Of a DNA stretch of 64,000 bases, positions 1-12,767 are shown in pieces. The stretch covers positions 2,510,738-2,574,737 of the forward strand of contig CACRXP010000005.1 in the NCBI GenBank assembly GCA_902702965.1. The letters run 5' to 3'. Under the pieces are notes generated by a model that was given only the letters and a program-made list of their open reading frames with translations, made no database searches and had not been told where the DNA came from. The DNA comes from Spirometra erinaceieuropaei. Lineage: Eukaryota; Platyhelminthes; Cestoda; Diphyllobothriidea; Diphyllobothriidae. How positions within the stretch are numbered: position 1 is the first letter of the stretch; each line of letters starts with the position of its first letter. A program made the position numbers and the translations under genes.

Positions 1-2248
1 TATAGTTTCGACCGCAAACGAGAACACTACCGCTTTACAACCAGGGAGTGGATTTTTCGGCAAGCGTTAGGCGTGGTGTAAAACAGGACAGCCATGCCCG
101 CCGAGGAAGGCACCTCCAGGCTGATGCAAGATTCCCGGTCGGTCGCCAGAGGCCGCCCGCATTCAAGGCGCTCAAGCTGCCACCCCAGGAGCTGCCAGTA
201 ATTACACTTAGAACCCAGGATGAGGCGTCCAGGAGAATCAACGCCTTCTGTAGCTACCGTGTGTTGATCCATAAAAAATGGCGTAAGACACTTGGTGAGG
301 TGATGGGGTCCACAAAAACCTATCGCCGGCAAACAGATAGCAGTTCTGATTGCGTATTCGCCGGGATACCGATCTGCCCGAGTCTTCTGACAGACGTCGC
401 ACTCCAACCCACCAACTACGACGACTGAACCGCAAGATGTTTTTACAGGAGCTAGGGTGCGACCGGTTGACAGGCTTGGCTAACATGGGCTTAATGCTCA
501 GTGACCCCCTAAGGGTTTGGGCTCTGCTCTCGGATTATTCAAACGCGGGGTTGAGCTACGACTGAACGATGACAGTTGATACGCTCGGAACGGGCTATTC
601 GAGTCTCTTTACCTCTGTTGGCATTCCTGCAATATTTCGTTTCTAGTGCTACTGTTTGCGCGACCACACCGATAGCCGATCAGCGCGATGCGGATATTTT
701 AAGCCTGCATCTTTACAGTGATCAAAGACAGCCTCGCCGTAACAAAAACATTGCTTATGGAGTCCTCGAACGGGATCAGGTAATTCCTCGAACAATACAG
801 TTGACTAGAATGGTCTTAGTGTTCAATGTCAAAACAATGAAAAGCGGTTAAGCTTCAAAAAAAACCATCTCCACAGATGCACGCCGATCCAGTAATCTAA
901 TTATGTATTTGCAATCAGTGGAATTGAAGATATTTTTACAATCATAAACTTCCGCATGTAGGTATATAGCAGCAGATTTATGCGCTACGCTGGGTTCGCG
1001 TCAGATAATGTCCACCTGCATTTCGCTTGGAGTGTGCCTCTAAATGTCTAAAAGACATACCCGGGTGCTTCTAGAACGCGGGATTGTTACAATAAAGCTC
1101 GGAACGTGGGAATGCCGTCTTTCTGGACAGTCAAGACTGAAAAAGCAGCAGATAGCCATAAAATACGGTAGGCGAGAGAGAAATCCAGCTGCCTGTTCAG
1201 ATGTCTGCAACGATAAATCCTACAGCAACTACAAAATAGCAGTAGTACTGTTCCGATGGATTGTAAGAGATCTGGGGACGCGGTACAGAAAACAGGATTC
1301 AGTTCTGGTTGCTAACCCGCCAGCTAAGTTAACAACGGCTTCATTTCGCCAGTTGCAAGGCAAACGGGGCGAACTAGTCACTACATTTGCCCCCTCTAGT
1401 TTTATGCAATGTTTCGGCAGTCTTCAACAACAGGCGTTCTTTGAAAGAGGGCACTGATACGACGTCGATGACAAAGCTGACGAATTATGAAGTTTGTGTC
1501 AACGCGAAAGCTCTAGTCTCAGAATAAAATCTAAAAAGCACATATCTCACTCAATAAGTGGGAGAAAGTTGCTTTGACGCTTATCTTCATAAAGACGAGA
1601 ACGGATTTCAGGTATGGCTATGTTGACAATCGTCAAAGGCTTCGCATGATGCGCCCGCATGTGATGGAAAGAATAAACAGCCAGACTAGATTCCTAATTA
1701 ACATTAGCTAAGTTGGGTTACTACGGTCATCAGCAGCCGAGATTACTTCGTCCCAATGGTTTTCGCGCGACCCTTGGATTCCTATGAGAGACACAGGCAG
1801 AAGAGAGTAGCCGACTAAGGCAGCTGGGGCAACTCAGACCTCGTTGTTTGTGGGCTTTGTGACAACTGTCAAAACATTTCCAATTCGATAACAAGAGTAT
1901 ATCTACTCGTCCAGTCTATCCAATAATTGGCTGCATTACGCAAAGTTGTGCACAGATCGGCCTTCACCGAACTGGTACCAACAGGCCAACAAACCCCAGT
2001 TGCCCTGACGACATCACGCGGGTAGCGTCCAGTGACGAAGCCCTACAATGTCATTTATCGAGAAGACAAGGTAGCTAAATCAGTCGGGCTGGCTGTTCAT
2101 GCAGACAGAATAAAAATGCCGGTGTAAGTAACCAGACATATCGACAGTTCGATCGTCAATTCCGACGACGTCCATCATGCACTCCATGACAGGATGGAAG
2201 CAGGGACAGCGACTCGCTCATTAATTAGTTTATGGTGATGATAGATTT
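1..2248. other. Unassigned sequence, no gene recognised
   Basis: I see no recognisable protein, RNA gene or repeat copy here. The longest open frames are about 126-137 residues, lack family motifs and overlap each other on both strands, as expected of chance frames. The stretch could be intron, intergenic DNA or a very old repeat. Confidence 0.5.
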
Positions 2249-2500
2249 GCGCAGCATCCACCGAACTCTGTTCTCCACCAACTGGGTCCAGTGTCATAAC
2301 GAAGTCAACAAGACCGGGTGCAGGAGAGGTCGTAGGTGGCTGACATGGCCAAAATCCACACCTAGGCGCACCACCACCACATCCCGACCTACAACGTACA
2401 CTAACGAGGATTTTACACAAGAAAAAAAGGGGACGGCTCGGATCCCAACTGGGCATGCGTCTGAATGTGCCGTCACATCCTTAATGTTGGCATTTTTCTA
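2249..2500 (-). repeat. Fragment of the zinc-finger RTE 3' region
   Basis: About 250 bases match, in reverse orientation, part of the 3' untranslated region of the RTE element at about 46700-47060. Shared words include GCAGCATCCACC, AGTCAACAAGACCGG and GTGGCTGACATGG. The same unit recurs at 60690-60930. It is a dead insertion fragment. The 179-residue plus-strand frame that crosses it is accidental. Confidence 0.6.
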
Positions 2501-5194
2501 TTGGTGCGCACTCCCAATAACGCCTATCGGACCCGACCTAGACCCCGTGTCGGTACAGCGCACTAACCACGTGGTCCGTTTTCGGGGCAACCCGACGTAT
2601 CTCATGCTTAACGTGAACCGAAAGGAGCAGACGATTTGGAGTATTTATGGGTTGTTATTCCGAAAAAACGACAACATTCAGATAGGGAAGCCATATGTTG
2701 TGTTGGCGCCTGGTATACTGACGGTAACAGTAAAGTCAATAATTGACAAAAACCAGGAAGTGAACAATTAGCACTTGAACCTCTCCAAAAGTTAAAGGCT
2801 TGCATGGAGGGCAATCCGGATACTTAGGAGTCTTAGTAGTATACAGACGCTCTATTTAACAGGCACTGACAAAACCGGTATACTCGTTGTGGTAGCCAGT
2901 AGAAATCCCTGAGAAATTTGCATTGATGCAGCTACAGACAGACTGTAGATTCGGGTGGGTTCTGCACTTATGTACATTGTTTGGGGCGGAGTCTCTATAA
3001 TCTGGGTGTCGGTAGCGAGCCCTTTCATAGCAACCGGTTCTAAAAAGCAATGTTACGCAAGAGAGGCTTAAATGCAGAATCGGACCGTCAAAGTCTCCAG
3101 GCGTTGCGCGAAGGATAGGTCATTTTGCTCGCCCAAATGGTGGTCTAGAAAATTATGTGGAGACTCGAAAGGAAACAGTTAATAAACACTAATACGGTCA
3201 GTGACATTTTGTCATCTCCGAGTGGACGAGTACTAATGCGCGAGTTAGTTAACGAAAAACGAATAACCAACCGTATGGACACACAAACTATAATGTGGAT
3301 ATTTTAAGGGAAAATTGCACAATGGCGGCTTAAAAACACTAAATTTGGCTGTTTGACACCTTTCCTAAAGTCCAAATTGAGTTGAAAGGAAATGTTTACA
3401 AGTAGAACTGGGTAGAAACAGTCATCATTGATAAGAGCAACGAGCATTTAACAGATCTTAAGAGTTTGAAGGCTATTTCAGCCAGCACGGACATTCTAGA
3501 AGCTTAGACGCTTCACTACGGACCTGTCAGTTAAGAAAATATGGCCATCGTCATTCGAATTACAGTGAAGTGTCCAAAAGTAGATGGTCAACTTTTTAAT
3601 TCGAAGGAATGCAGCTTCATAGTATCTGCTTGAAATAGTGAATACAACACGCCAAAGCTTCCAGTGTTTCGGTACTCTAACTTGTGTGAACCGACTATTG
3701 AAATCCAAGACTCTAATGAACCACGTGACGACCGAAGAAACTGCAGGACAACGGAGTACATGTCAACCATGTTTACGTTATTTCGATCCCACTGCTCCAT
3801 TGAAACGAAAAAGGCCTGCTCAACGTCAATTCATCACTCCATGCCGTAAAAAGTCGGAGAGACCCCATCGTAGTTAGTACGACAATTCCATAGGAGATCT
3901 AGGTAGGTTGTATCATGTCGTATTACATACTGTTTAGGAAACGTAAGAGTCGACCGCCTCCAAAAGCGAGTCTGCTGACACGCTGTCTGCACAAAGGGCA
4001 TATTGGAACGAAGGTAATACAGCATCTCATGCACTGAATTCTTACACTTCCATGACCGTCGACAGCTCTACCTCGTGGACTACTGGCTAATAACCAGCGA
4101 ATACGGCAGAGGACGATTGATATGACGCGCAAACAACTAGCTTGGCTGATCTAGAGCAACCTTAAGTTGCAGGAACGCCTCCATAAAAAAAGAACAGCAG
4201 TCCAGCTCAGTGGACTCCACGGTCAGATTGCCGTCTGCTAGGTGAGATGGCCGATTAGAATCAGGGACGACTTTACTGAAGTCAAGCAACTGTTTATGGG
4301 CTTGGAATACCGCAGCAGAGCGAAATGGTTTAACAATTTTCAGCGACACATTTTCAGAGAGCCTTCTTGGCTTTCGGTGGCCGAAATACTGATGACTTCG
4401 TCATGAGTGTTTAATGCCCCCTTTGATGACGACGCAATGGCTAACACTAATTTTAAAAGAAAAAGTAAACTTCAAAAGATATCCGGACGCACTCAAGCAG
4501 CAGCGTCATAGACCGGAATCTATTTTGGACTAGAATGGGAGCCGGTCCCAACATTTGCTTCATATATTTCTCCGTTCAACACCAACTTCAGGCCAATCAT
4601 GCCTGTCACCGACCCAACTGGATTAAGACACACCGAAAACAAATTCAATATGGGTCTGTATTACTCCCCTTAGAGTAAACGCACAGAAACCAAAAAATCG
4701 AAGTAACTTAGGGTCATATTCTTCTTGGGGGACGTGGTTTGTGAAGCGCTAGACTTTTGCGAAGAGGATGCGGGGAAACACCGTTCGTAAGTAACTGCAT
4801 ACTTCAATGAAAATTTCGATAAGACAGCTATATCTGGCGCTGTTACTGTATAGTGCCGTATCGCGATTTTTCAGTATCTCTCCGATAGCGACAAAATGAA
4901 CAGAATCCGCGCCCAGGTAACATGCTTATATTAACATTCTCACAGCCAGGCGCTGTCGCCTCGATACTGAATAGCAACTAGGGGTGTTTTAGTGGCCATG
5001 ATGCACAATGAGGCAACGACACAGTCTCGACCTCGCAGCAACTAACAAAGCTTTCTTTGTCAAAAAATTTAAGGTGAAATAACAAGTATGACAGGTAAGT
5101 TAAAATCATACAGATAACGGACAGGTCATTGTGGGTTAGAAGTTTGACGGTAATCTACGCCTCAAAAACCAACTCAACACACTTAAAATATTAC
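2501..5194. other. Unassigned sequence, no gene recognised
   Basis: No coding motif, RNA gene or shared repeat was found. All frames are short (79 residues or fewer, apart from the one running out of the RTE fragment) and without family features. If the candidate exon at 5195-5285 is real, part of this stretch would be its first intron. Confidence 0.45.
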
Positions 5195-5285
5195 CAGTCT
5201 TAGTATCTCCTTCTTCTTCGATCACTTCCTCAAATGGCTCATCGTCAGAGGCAAAATCGTCCACACCATCGTACTCATCACCCAT
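5195..5285 (-). CDS. Candidate first coding exon of an acidic-N-terminus protein
   Basis: Read on the minus strand, an ATG at 5285 opens a 30-codon frame starting MGDEYDGVDDFASDDEPFEE and ending at a possible donor (G|GTAATA). A stop lies in frame two codons before the ATG, so this would be the first methionine. More than a third of the residues are Asp or Glu. An acidic N-terminus of this kind is seen in the RNA polymerase subunit RPB6, but also in many unrelated proteins. No downstream exon was found, so the identity is not established and the frame could be chance. Confidence 0.25.
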
Positions 5286-6091
5286 CACTCAAGCAAAACG
5301 TGAGAACAACTTATCAAATGTTCAAGCCTCACGCCGGAATTAAAGGGGGTTAAAAGAACGGAGCAGACGACGGAAAGGGCTGCCGACGTAAGCTTTCTTG
5401 TTTGTAAAAAAGGCTCTTTGACAACAGGTAAACGTTGTCAAGACTCTGTAAAAGAATTATAATAAGGGAACAGAGTTCACTGCTCAGACGAAATGTAGGT
5501 TGTGTGTCCTTTAAGAAATCACACCGGAAACTCTATACAACGTTCGATAAAGCCATTCCTGCCTGACCCGAGTGATCCATCAAACTCAGCAGCGAACTAA
5601 CTAAGGAGAAACTAGACTAGTCGAGCTCCCGAACTCGCGCGGAAGTCCATCGTCAGAGATAATAGCAGCAACAGAAGAGACAACAGTTATAGAACATACT
5701 TGATAACCAACTATCAGTAACGCAGGTCTAGAATTGACTGCGGAATGTTCGTAGCTGCGCCTAAGCTGCCCTTGTGATCATGCTGTCCAAATTGAACTCA
5801 TACTCACACTATATATACGCCTTAATAAGCTGTCATTGAGGCGGGATGGCGAAGTAGCATGAATGACAGCCCCAGACTTCAAAATGGGTGGCGAGTTTAA
5901 CTCTATTACCTTCAAGATAATCGCCTGTGTAGGACGTCAGACGAGCCAGAATTTATTAAAGCCTAGGTCCTGGAAGATAAACAGCTAGTCGTTGCATCGA
6001 TCTGGGACTGCATACAGAGCCCTGCACAATCAGCCATAGACTTGTGGTCATGGCAGTTGATTGTCTTTTAACACCTTTGACTGTCGTCCGT
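5286..6091. other. Unassigned sequence
   Basis: Nothing was recognised. A candidate promoter for the possible exon at 5195-5285 would lie here, but no clear TATA box or other element could be defended. Confidence 0.4.
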
Positions 6092-6300
6092 TATAATAAT
6101 AATATTATTTAATGCCAGTTTACAGGCATTTTCAGGGAAGCGTTAAACACAAATCCGGCCATCAGGAAAAAAAACTCCTCTGGGAAAGGAATAAAAATTT
6201 TGTTGATGGTTTTCATGGTTTGGAGGGTTCAGGAGAAAGAAAAGAGCTGGTGATGTTATTTTGTCACTGGCGAGGGACTCATATGTGCACTCGAAATCTA
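6092..6300 (-). mobile_element. LINE B 3'-end fragment
   Basis: This begins with a TAA-type tail and the conserved terminal words of LINE B (AATGCCAGTTTACAGGCATT, then AAGCGTTAAACACAAATCCG), read on the minus strand. The same 3' end occurs at 21421, 25577, 28569 and, on the plus strand, at 44390 and 44520. It is a short 5'-truncated insertion without coding capacity. Confidence 0.75.
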
Positions 6301-6560
6301 AGTCAGTTTAAGTCAGTTTATTAAGGGAATGAGGCTTTCGCCCTTGAGCACCCTATTCATGTCGATAAACAGAAATAAAGTCCCCTGTTTTCCCTCGACG
6401 GTCTGAATCTGAACTAATACCCCTGGTCCAGACAAATATTTTCTCTGAGACAATGCTACTCAAATGAACCAAGTACTGTTTTAATAGTGAATATTTTTTG
6501 TTCGTGTACAGTTATTCTAACGAGCTGACATGTAATCAATAGGGTTTTCAAAGGCTTTGC
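6301..6560 (-). mobile_element. LINE G 3'-end fragment
   Basis: The stretch opens with a duplicated AGTCAGTTTA tail and continues with a sequence that recurs at 21237-21345 (shared core GAATGAGGCTT...CTTGAGC). On the minus strand this looks like a CR1-type 3' UTR ending in short tandem repeats. No coding sequence remains. The boundary with the LINE A 3' end at about 6570 is approximate. Confidence 0.45.
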
Positions 6561-6627
6561 CTATTATCCTTACCAAATAAACTGAAAATAAACTGAATTA
6601 CATCAGCAAATGCGAAAAGTTAAGAAG

Positions 6628-7569
6628 TTAGCGGCAAGTGTGAGCCAGGCGCAAACTGCCGCCGCTAAAACAATCATGATTGTATGTACAGTAGGTTCTC
6701 AACAAGTGAGCGTCTAGTGTGCACTTAAAGGATTTAACACTTTCGGAAAGAACGACGGCATCAGGGAGTCCATTCCATGCCCCGATGACCCTGTGTGAGA
6801 AGGCGTTCCGTCGGACCTCCGAATGAGCCCGCTTCCTTTGCAGTTTGAACGGATGACCACGCAGACGGTCAGTCCGGGCCAATTCAAAGAATTCATCAAA
6901 ATCTAGGGCACATTCTCGGCTTCTGACAATCCTGTAGGTTTGAATGAGATCGCCGCGCAGTTGCCTGTAATTTAGAGGAAACAGATTTAGTTCAGTCAGC
7001 CTGGTTTCGTAAGGCAAATGATGAAGATTCTTGACCATCTTCGTAGCCATCGCCTGTACTCTTTCCAGTCTTTGATAATCTTTCTTTAACCACGGTCGCC
7101 AGGCCTGGACTGCATACTCTAAGTGAGACCGGACGAATGCCCCACAGGTTTTTCCGAACAGCTCCTTGTCGATCTGCACAAATCCTCGCCTCAGCGCAAA
7201 TAACACCCTTAGCGCACTTTTGGCTGCCCTTTGACACTGTGAAGATGGTTTCAGCGAGGAGGTCATTAGGACTCCCAGGTCTTTCTGTTCCACAACATTT
7301 GAAAGGGACTGACCACCAAGGACATATTGAAAGGAATCGTCCTCCTTACTGGTCTGTCTGGTGCGGAGTCTCAGGACCACACATTTGTCCACATTAAAAT
7401 TGAGGAGCCAGCGAGCTGACCAACTGTTTAGGCGGTTGAGACTGTCTTGAAGCGCGTACCTGTCTGCATCAGATCTGATGGGTCTCCACAGCTTAACATC
7501 GTCAGCAAACATGATGGCGCTGCATCCCAGGTCGTCGACGCAGTCGTTAATGTAAACCAGGAATAGCAA
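6628..7569 (-). pseudogene. LINE A C-terminal reverse transcriptase
   Basis: This 313-residue frame continues the reverse transcriptase after the frameshift near 7600. PQGSVLGPLLF (motif B) spans the join, MFADDVKLWRP carries the two catalytic Asp residues of motif C, and LEYAVQAWRPW and IGAWNGLPDAVV are the thumb and C-terminal signatures of CR1-type LINEs. The frame ends at its natural stop. The enzyme would copy element RNA into DNA at a nicked target site. The copy cannot make a full protein because of the frameshift and 5' truncation. Confidence 0.85.
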
Positions 7570-7601
7570 CGGCCCTAAGACGGAGCCCTGGGGTGCACTA
7601 C

Positions 7602-9212
7602 TTAGAACGGAGTAGGAGTTGACCTTAAGGCCTCAATGCACACGGTTTGCGATCTCCCGGTAAGAAAATCTGTTATCCATGTCAGCAGCCTTCCTCTTAT
7701 CCCAATTTCAGAAAGTTTGTAGATTAGGCGTTTGTGTGGGACGCTGTCGAACGCCTTCTTAAAGTCTGTGTATATGACATCAACCCTCCCATCCTCATCC
7801 AGTGCGCGAGTCCACTGCTCCGTCGAGAGCAATAAACTGGAAAGACACGAGCGGTTCTGTCTAAAGCCGTGCTGCAGGTCTGAGATTAAATGTCCCTGCT
7901 CCAGGAACTCCATAGTTGCTTTCTTAACTATGGCCTCCATTATTTTACAGCAGATGCAGGTTAGACTAACAGGCCGGTAATTGTTAGCATTAGTGCGAGC
8001 CCCGCCCTTGTATATCGGAAAGATATTTGCTGTCTTCCATTCCGATGGCAACCTCCCTAATTCGAATGACGAGCGGAAGATGTGCGCCAGTGGTTTGGAA
8101 AGTTCATTCGCCAGTTCCTTCAAGAATTTGGCCGGTATATTGTCCGGACCCGAGGACTTTGCTTCTTTGAGATTTTTCAGCTCCCTTTCCACGGCAGCTG
8201 CCGGGAAGAGTATGGAGTCAAGCACGGGACCAACAGTCTCAAGAGCATTGCCGGCACTGCGACAGCGAAACTCTGTTTCTCTAGTAAAAACGGAGGCAAA
8301 ATACTGTCCTAAGTGTTCGGCTTTCTCGTTGTTCTCAATGATCTCTACACCATTATCATCCTTCAGCACCGCGACCGGGTCCTTATTTTTCAGTCTACTG
8401 TTCAGATAGTGAAATAAAATCTTAGGCTTCTGTTCAGCCTGTCGTATAATTTTGGATTCATACTCCTTCCGTGCCTGACGGATACATTTTTTGACGGCGT
8501 TTCGTTGACGACGAAATTCTTCGAAATGCGCTGGTGACGCAGTTTCCCTGAATATTTTCCATATTTTGCTTTTCTTCCGTAGCTGCCTATTTAGGTCCCT
8601 AGTTAACCAAGCAGGTCGACTAGTTGTTTTTTGTACTTTAGGTGGACAACAGCGCCTAATCAGATCGAGTGAAATCGTTTTAAAAGATCTCCAGTCGTCC
8701 TCCGGATCTCCCCTGAATATTTGGTCCCAATTCACGGACAGCAATTCGTTCTTCATCATATTAAAATCTGCCTTCCATATATTAGGTTGGCCCTCTGTTC
8801 TCTTCTGGCGTTTAGAGAAGAGCGAGTAATCCCATAATAGCGTGGTATGGTCACTTTTCCCGAGAGGTGCATTGGAATACACTTCGTCGATATTAGAGAA
8901 GTCCTTAGTGAAAACTAGGTCTAGACAATTTGCTCTCTGGTTCTCTCGAAATCTTGTTGGTACCTTCACATGTTGCGCCAGAGGGAGATCGAGTGTGAGG
9001 TCCAGTAGCTTATTGCTGAAAGAGGCTGGTTTACCATTAACTGCCATAGTTTCCCACTCTATTGCAGGTGCGTTGAAATCCCCAGCAATAAGTACCTCTT
9101 GGTGGCTAGCTACGTCTTTGACTAAACCAAGGAGCGACTCATCAGCTGCACTCAGAAGATTTGGTGGTCTGTAAATCGCCAGAAAGGTCATCAAGGTCGA
9201 TGTGCGCAGCAC
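7602..9212 (-). pseudogene. LINE A endonuclease (partial) and N-terminal reverse transcriptase
   Basis: The 536-residue open frame has lost the start of the endonuclease. What remains begins around IYRPPN, followed by the GDFNAP motif and SDHTTLLW, which belong to the catalytic core of APE-type endonucleases. The reverse transcriptase follows: the NNYRPVSLT region, then motif A with its catalytic Asp in YTDFKKAFDSVPHKRL. The frame stops at 7602, just before motif B, through a one-base frameshift. The methionine reported at the start is not a real start, because the frame simply enters from the truncated end. Confidence 0.85.
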
Positions 9213-9225
9213 GATTTTGAAAAGA

Positions 9226-9779
9226 TTAGTGAAATTTTTATTTTTTAATTCGATTTCTTAACCTTTTGCGCAGTTTTTCAGTATAAATCTGGAAAAAATT
9301 TCGGATTTCTGTACATATGTCATCTAAGCTTCCCGTCGTGTTTTGTCGGTTTACCATAAAGCGGAAATAAAATGTAATTTTTCGCCCGAAATAGCCTCAA
9401 GCTCCTTAAATTTTAAACGCGTATATGAAAGGTTTTCCTTGTAAAATTTCGAAAAATATCGTTTATTTAACGATAAATCTTTTCCATTGATCGCTTTTAT
9501 TGTTGATTTATTAACTGGTGAGGGAACTATACTGTTTCTTATTTCATCCTGCATGGCCTCATTATTGAACACGAATTTTATTCACAGTCTTATTTTCTTA
9601 TCTTCGGAATTGTGATTTACCCCTTTTTTCAATTATACATTCTGTTATTGAGTAAAAACTGCTTAGTAAAAATTGTTCTGTCTGGTCTACTAATACTAAC
9701 AGCTTGCAGGAATTGTTAAATCATACCCATCCCCATCCTTATATCCTTGAAGTTTCTACAGCTATCCTCGCCATAAACT
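9226..9779. other. AT-rich unassigned sequence
   Basis: An AT-rich stretch with no family motif. One 73-residue minus-strand frame (9351-9572) has a plausible amino-acid mix but no recognisable domain and no supporting context. Confidence 0.4.
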
Positions 9780-9930
9780 TGGACTAATGTCTTGTCTTCT
9801 TTTTACGACATGAGACCTCAGGCAACCTTTCTTCCAAATCTGAAGGAAACTAAAATCCAAGCTTCTATTTGAGACCCATTGTCAATCTGAAAAAATAGAT
9901 CTAGCAGCGTTCGATAATTTAAAGAACTTT

Positions 9931-10314
9931 ATGTCTCGTGACGGATCAGTATTTTCCGTTCTTGGTGCCCTTCTTAAAGGGAAGTTGCCAACACTTACGT
10001 TTCAGCAATGTGAGAAGCTCATGCCTCTCATTGACCTGGTCGCTAGTATGACCGAAGACAGGCATAAACGAAGTTTTAACTTTATGTTTAAAAATGTTCC
10101 TAAGAGTAGACAGTCGATCGATGTCGCTTTCCACTTCCTTTATTCTTGTGAATTCAACTATAGTGTCACCGAGGCTAAAAGACTTTCATTTAGAAGGAAA
10201 AAACCATCAATTCTTGTCAAACTATTTTCGTCGATTGAAGTGGATTTATTTTCTTCCATTTGGAGCGCTCAGCTCAATATCTTACAGGAAATAAACCTTC
10301 TTAAGTGGGGATAA
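9931..10314 (+). pseudogene. LINE C ORF1 domain, copy 1
   Basis: A 127-residue frame that aligns with minus-strand frames at 35340-35700 and 37224-37830. Shared segments are DRHKRSFNF (DRQKRSYNF in copy 2), FNYSVTEAKRL (FNYKIADAKRL) and LVKLFSSIEVD (identical in copy 2). The domain is alpha-helical in character, with no zinc knuckle, RRM or PHD finger that I can see. It sits upstream of endonuclease and reverse transcriptase remnants, the place where LINEs encode their RNA-binding ORF1 protein. That role is inferred from position only. The N-terminal part extends a little upstream of the Met at 9931. Confidence 0.65.
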
Positions 10315-12767
10315 AACTCAACTGCAACGAAGAGTATCTCCCCATTAACACATGTAAAACCACCTCAGAATTCTAATCATCTGTCATTTGACTCTGAAGC
10401 AGATTCTCCATCGGGCGTCAATCAAAGCATCCCCTATCTGCATTGGCTTCAGCTACATCTAGCTCTTCAGATGAGCACATTATTACCGAGTCAGTTGTAA
10501 CCAGCCACCTTAAAACGCCTCCAAGAAGCAAGGATTGCTCAAATGCTGCTCCCAAATTTACTAGGACGCCTGATCTTAGTAGTAAAGATGGAACAATCCT
10601 AGAAGCACAATCAACCTCCAGGACTCCGAATAATGAGGTAGTTAATACTCCGGAGAAGAATCCATCCCGTTCCCCTGCCAGGCCACTCAGGTTTGACCTA
10701 GCGGTAAGATCAAACAAGCCAGATAGTAGTCCAGGGAGACCTTAACCTGTGCCTATCCATGATTTTCAACTTAACGAAAACACAACAGTTGTGAAGCCCA
10801 CTTGGACACCAGCCTGTAAAGTACAAGTATAAAATCTTGCTGATAAGTTTTTCAATCCCACCGCTAGCCAGGCGCCCCAAATAATAGAGCTTTTTCCTAA
10901 TCTACGCTGTTTCACGAAGCCATTTACTCAGGTTTCTAACACAAATTATCCCTCATATTATGATAAAAATTCAAAAAAATCATACTTTTCATATACCCTA
11001 CCTTTCCAATCCCACAAACTAGCATTTCTCTTCATGAGCTCTGCCCAAATATGTTTCCGTACAATGCTGCAGCTTTAGTTAGCGGAAATATCCCCGCATA
11101 TTTCTGACCTCAGCAATTTTGTTTTTTACCTATTGTTTCTTCTATACAGTTTACTTTTCTCTCACCAGCTCTTACTTTTTTATAAGTAGCAGAGAGCGTA
11201 ACCTACATCTCAGTAATATGCCCAGTATTATCTTTCTCAACGCCAGATGAGTCGTGCAAAGTATGTCACAGCTAAGAAGTGCGGCCTTTTTGTTTGACCC
11301 AGATGTTTTGTACATCACAGAATCTCAGTCTCACTCTCTAATTTCAGACTCGGCACTCAATATAGATAGCCTCAGTTTATACCGCCAGGATCGTGCTAAA
11401 AGACGCGGCGATGGCTGCCTTCTTTACATCAGAGCCTCACTTGCGCAGTCGTCTATAACCTGAACTTTTTCTCCTTCTCTGGAAATTTCTGTTTCGCTTC
11501 GGTAATCCTTCCAAAAAATAGGAAAACCTTAGTCATATGTGTATATAATCCACCTTGTCATTCCGGAAATGAAAACCAACTCTGTGAACGGCTCGAAAAA
11601 ATTTCAGAGACTCCTTTCGATATCAAGATCATCGCAGTGGATTTTACTTTGCCAGAAATTGACTAATCCACACACATTTTTTCTCGATAGTCCCAGAAGT
11701 TTCTAGATACCATTTCAATTAGTCCACTCTTCGACCAGAAATGATAGTGCACTTGGATTTATTTTTACTAATGGCATCTTCCCTCGATCCATGGATTTTC
11801 ATCATGATCTTTTGCGAGTGACCGTGCATTTATTTATTGTCGCCTTCGTGCTACCATTTCCGCAAAGCCAACCGTAAAACGTAACTTTTCCGACTATACT
11901 AATGTTGACAAAGAATAAGTGAATAATTCACCAAGAATTCTTGTTTGGTACAATATTTTTTTCAAATAATGTTCTTCTTTTATTCAATAATTTATTACAG
12001 TACGTAACAGAAGGTCTTCTCGGCCTGATTCAACGGAAGACGAGTGCCATTTCCAGCGCTGTCTCACACTTTCTTAAAAACAGACTTAAAAAGCAGCGGA
12101 CGCAACTTAAAGATCCTTCCGGGAGCTATTTATCAGTTCACCCTGAAATACTTTAATTAGCTTCGAAAATAAGACTAGCGCGAGATAGGCGTAGAGAGTA
12201 TTTAGTTATTAATGACGATAATGGTTCTAAATCAGCTGCCCAGGTCGCCTTTGCTTAGTACCAACGATACCTTAATTACAGAGGAGTCAGGCAAAGCAGT
12301 AATGTTAAATTCGTTCCTTGTCAAACATTTCACCATTGAAACTTACCCACTTCCCTCAATTCCTCCGTTGTCTGTTGCCTCTCTCAGCACCATTAATTCT
12401 GCTCCTGCAACTATTCTAAAGCCGATAAACTAGCTTACTTACTCGCATTCAGTCAGTACGGACAATATTCCGAACTCCGAAGCAAGTAAGAGATTTTCCT
12501 CCTCTGCTTAGCAAACTCTTTTCAGGCTTTCTCGAAAATGCTCTCTTTCCTGACTGTTGGAAAACTTCTATTATTATTCCGGTATTTCAGTCTGGCGGTC
12601 GTTCTGATGTTCAGAACTATCGAGGTGACCATAAAACACCTTCTCTCGCCAAAATCTTTGAAAATTATCGCAGTAAAAATTATCAACTTTTGTATAGCCA
12701 GCCAAGTTATTAGCCCCTCCCAACATTGCTATTTTTACCAGGTGGCCTTTGTGAAACATGTCACTGC

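Larger units (their letters stand above)
6570..9225 (-). mobile_element. LINE A copy 1, CR1-like, 5'-truncated, one frameshift
   Basis: A non-LTR retrotransposon copy on the minus strand. It keeps the second half of the APE-type endonuclease, the whole reverse transcriptase and the C-terminal region, in two frames that meet at about 7600. Its 3' end carries a short tandem tail (two CAGTTTATTT-type units at 6573-6595), as CR1 elements often do. The 5' end is cut inside the endonuclease near 9225. With one frameshift in about 2.6 kb it is among the youngest LINE copies in the window. A second copy lies at 22621-23770. Confidence 0.85.

Noticed and set aside
27..407. 126-residue frames on both strands with several Cys and His
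   Set aside because: Overlapping frames on opposite strands, no spacing typical of zinc fingers, no neighbour or splice support.
1044..1457. 137-residue plus-strand frame
   Set aside because: No family motif and no splice or context support; the length is possible by chance.
2232..2771. 179-residue plus-strand frame
   Set aside because: It runs through an RTE 3' UTR fragment lying on the other strand, has no motif, and continues into unassigned DNA by chance.
7981..9174. Plus-strand frames of 110 and 142 residues over LINE A
   Set aside because: Shadows of the minus-strand endonuclease and reverse transcriptase.
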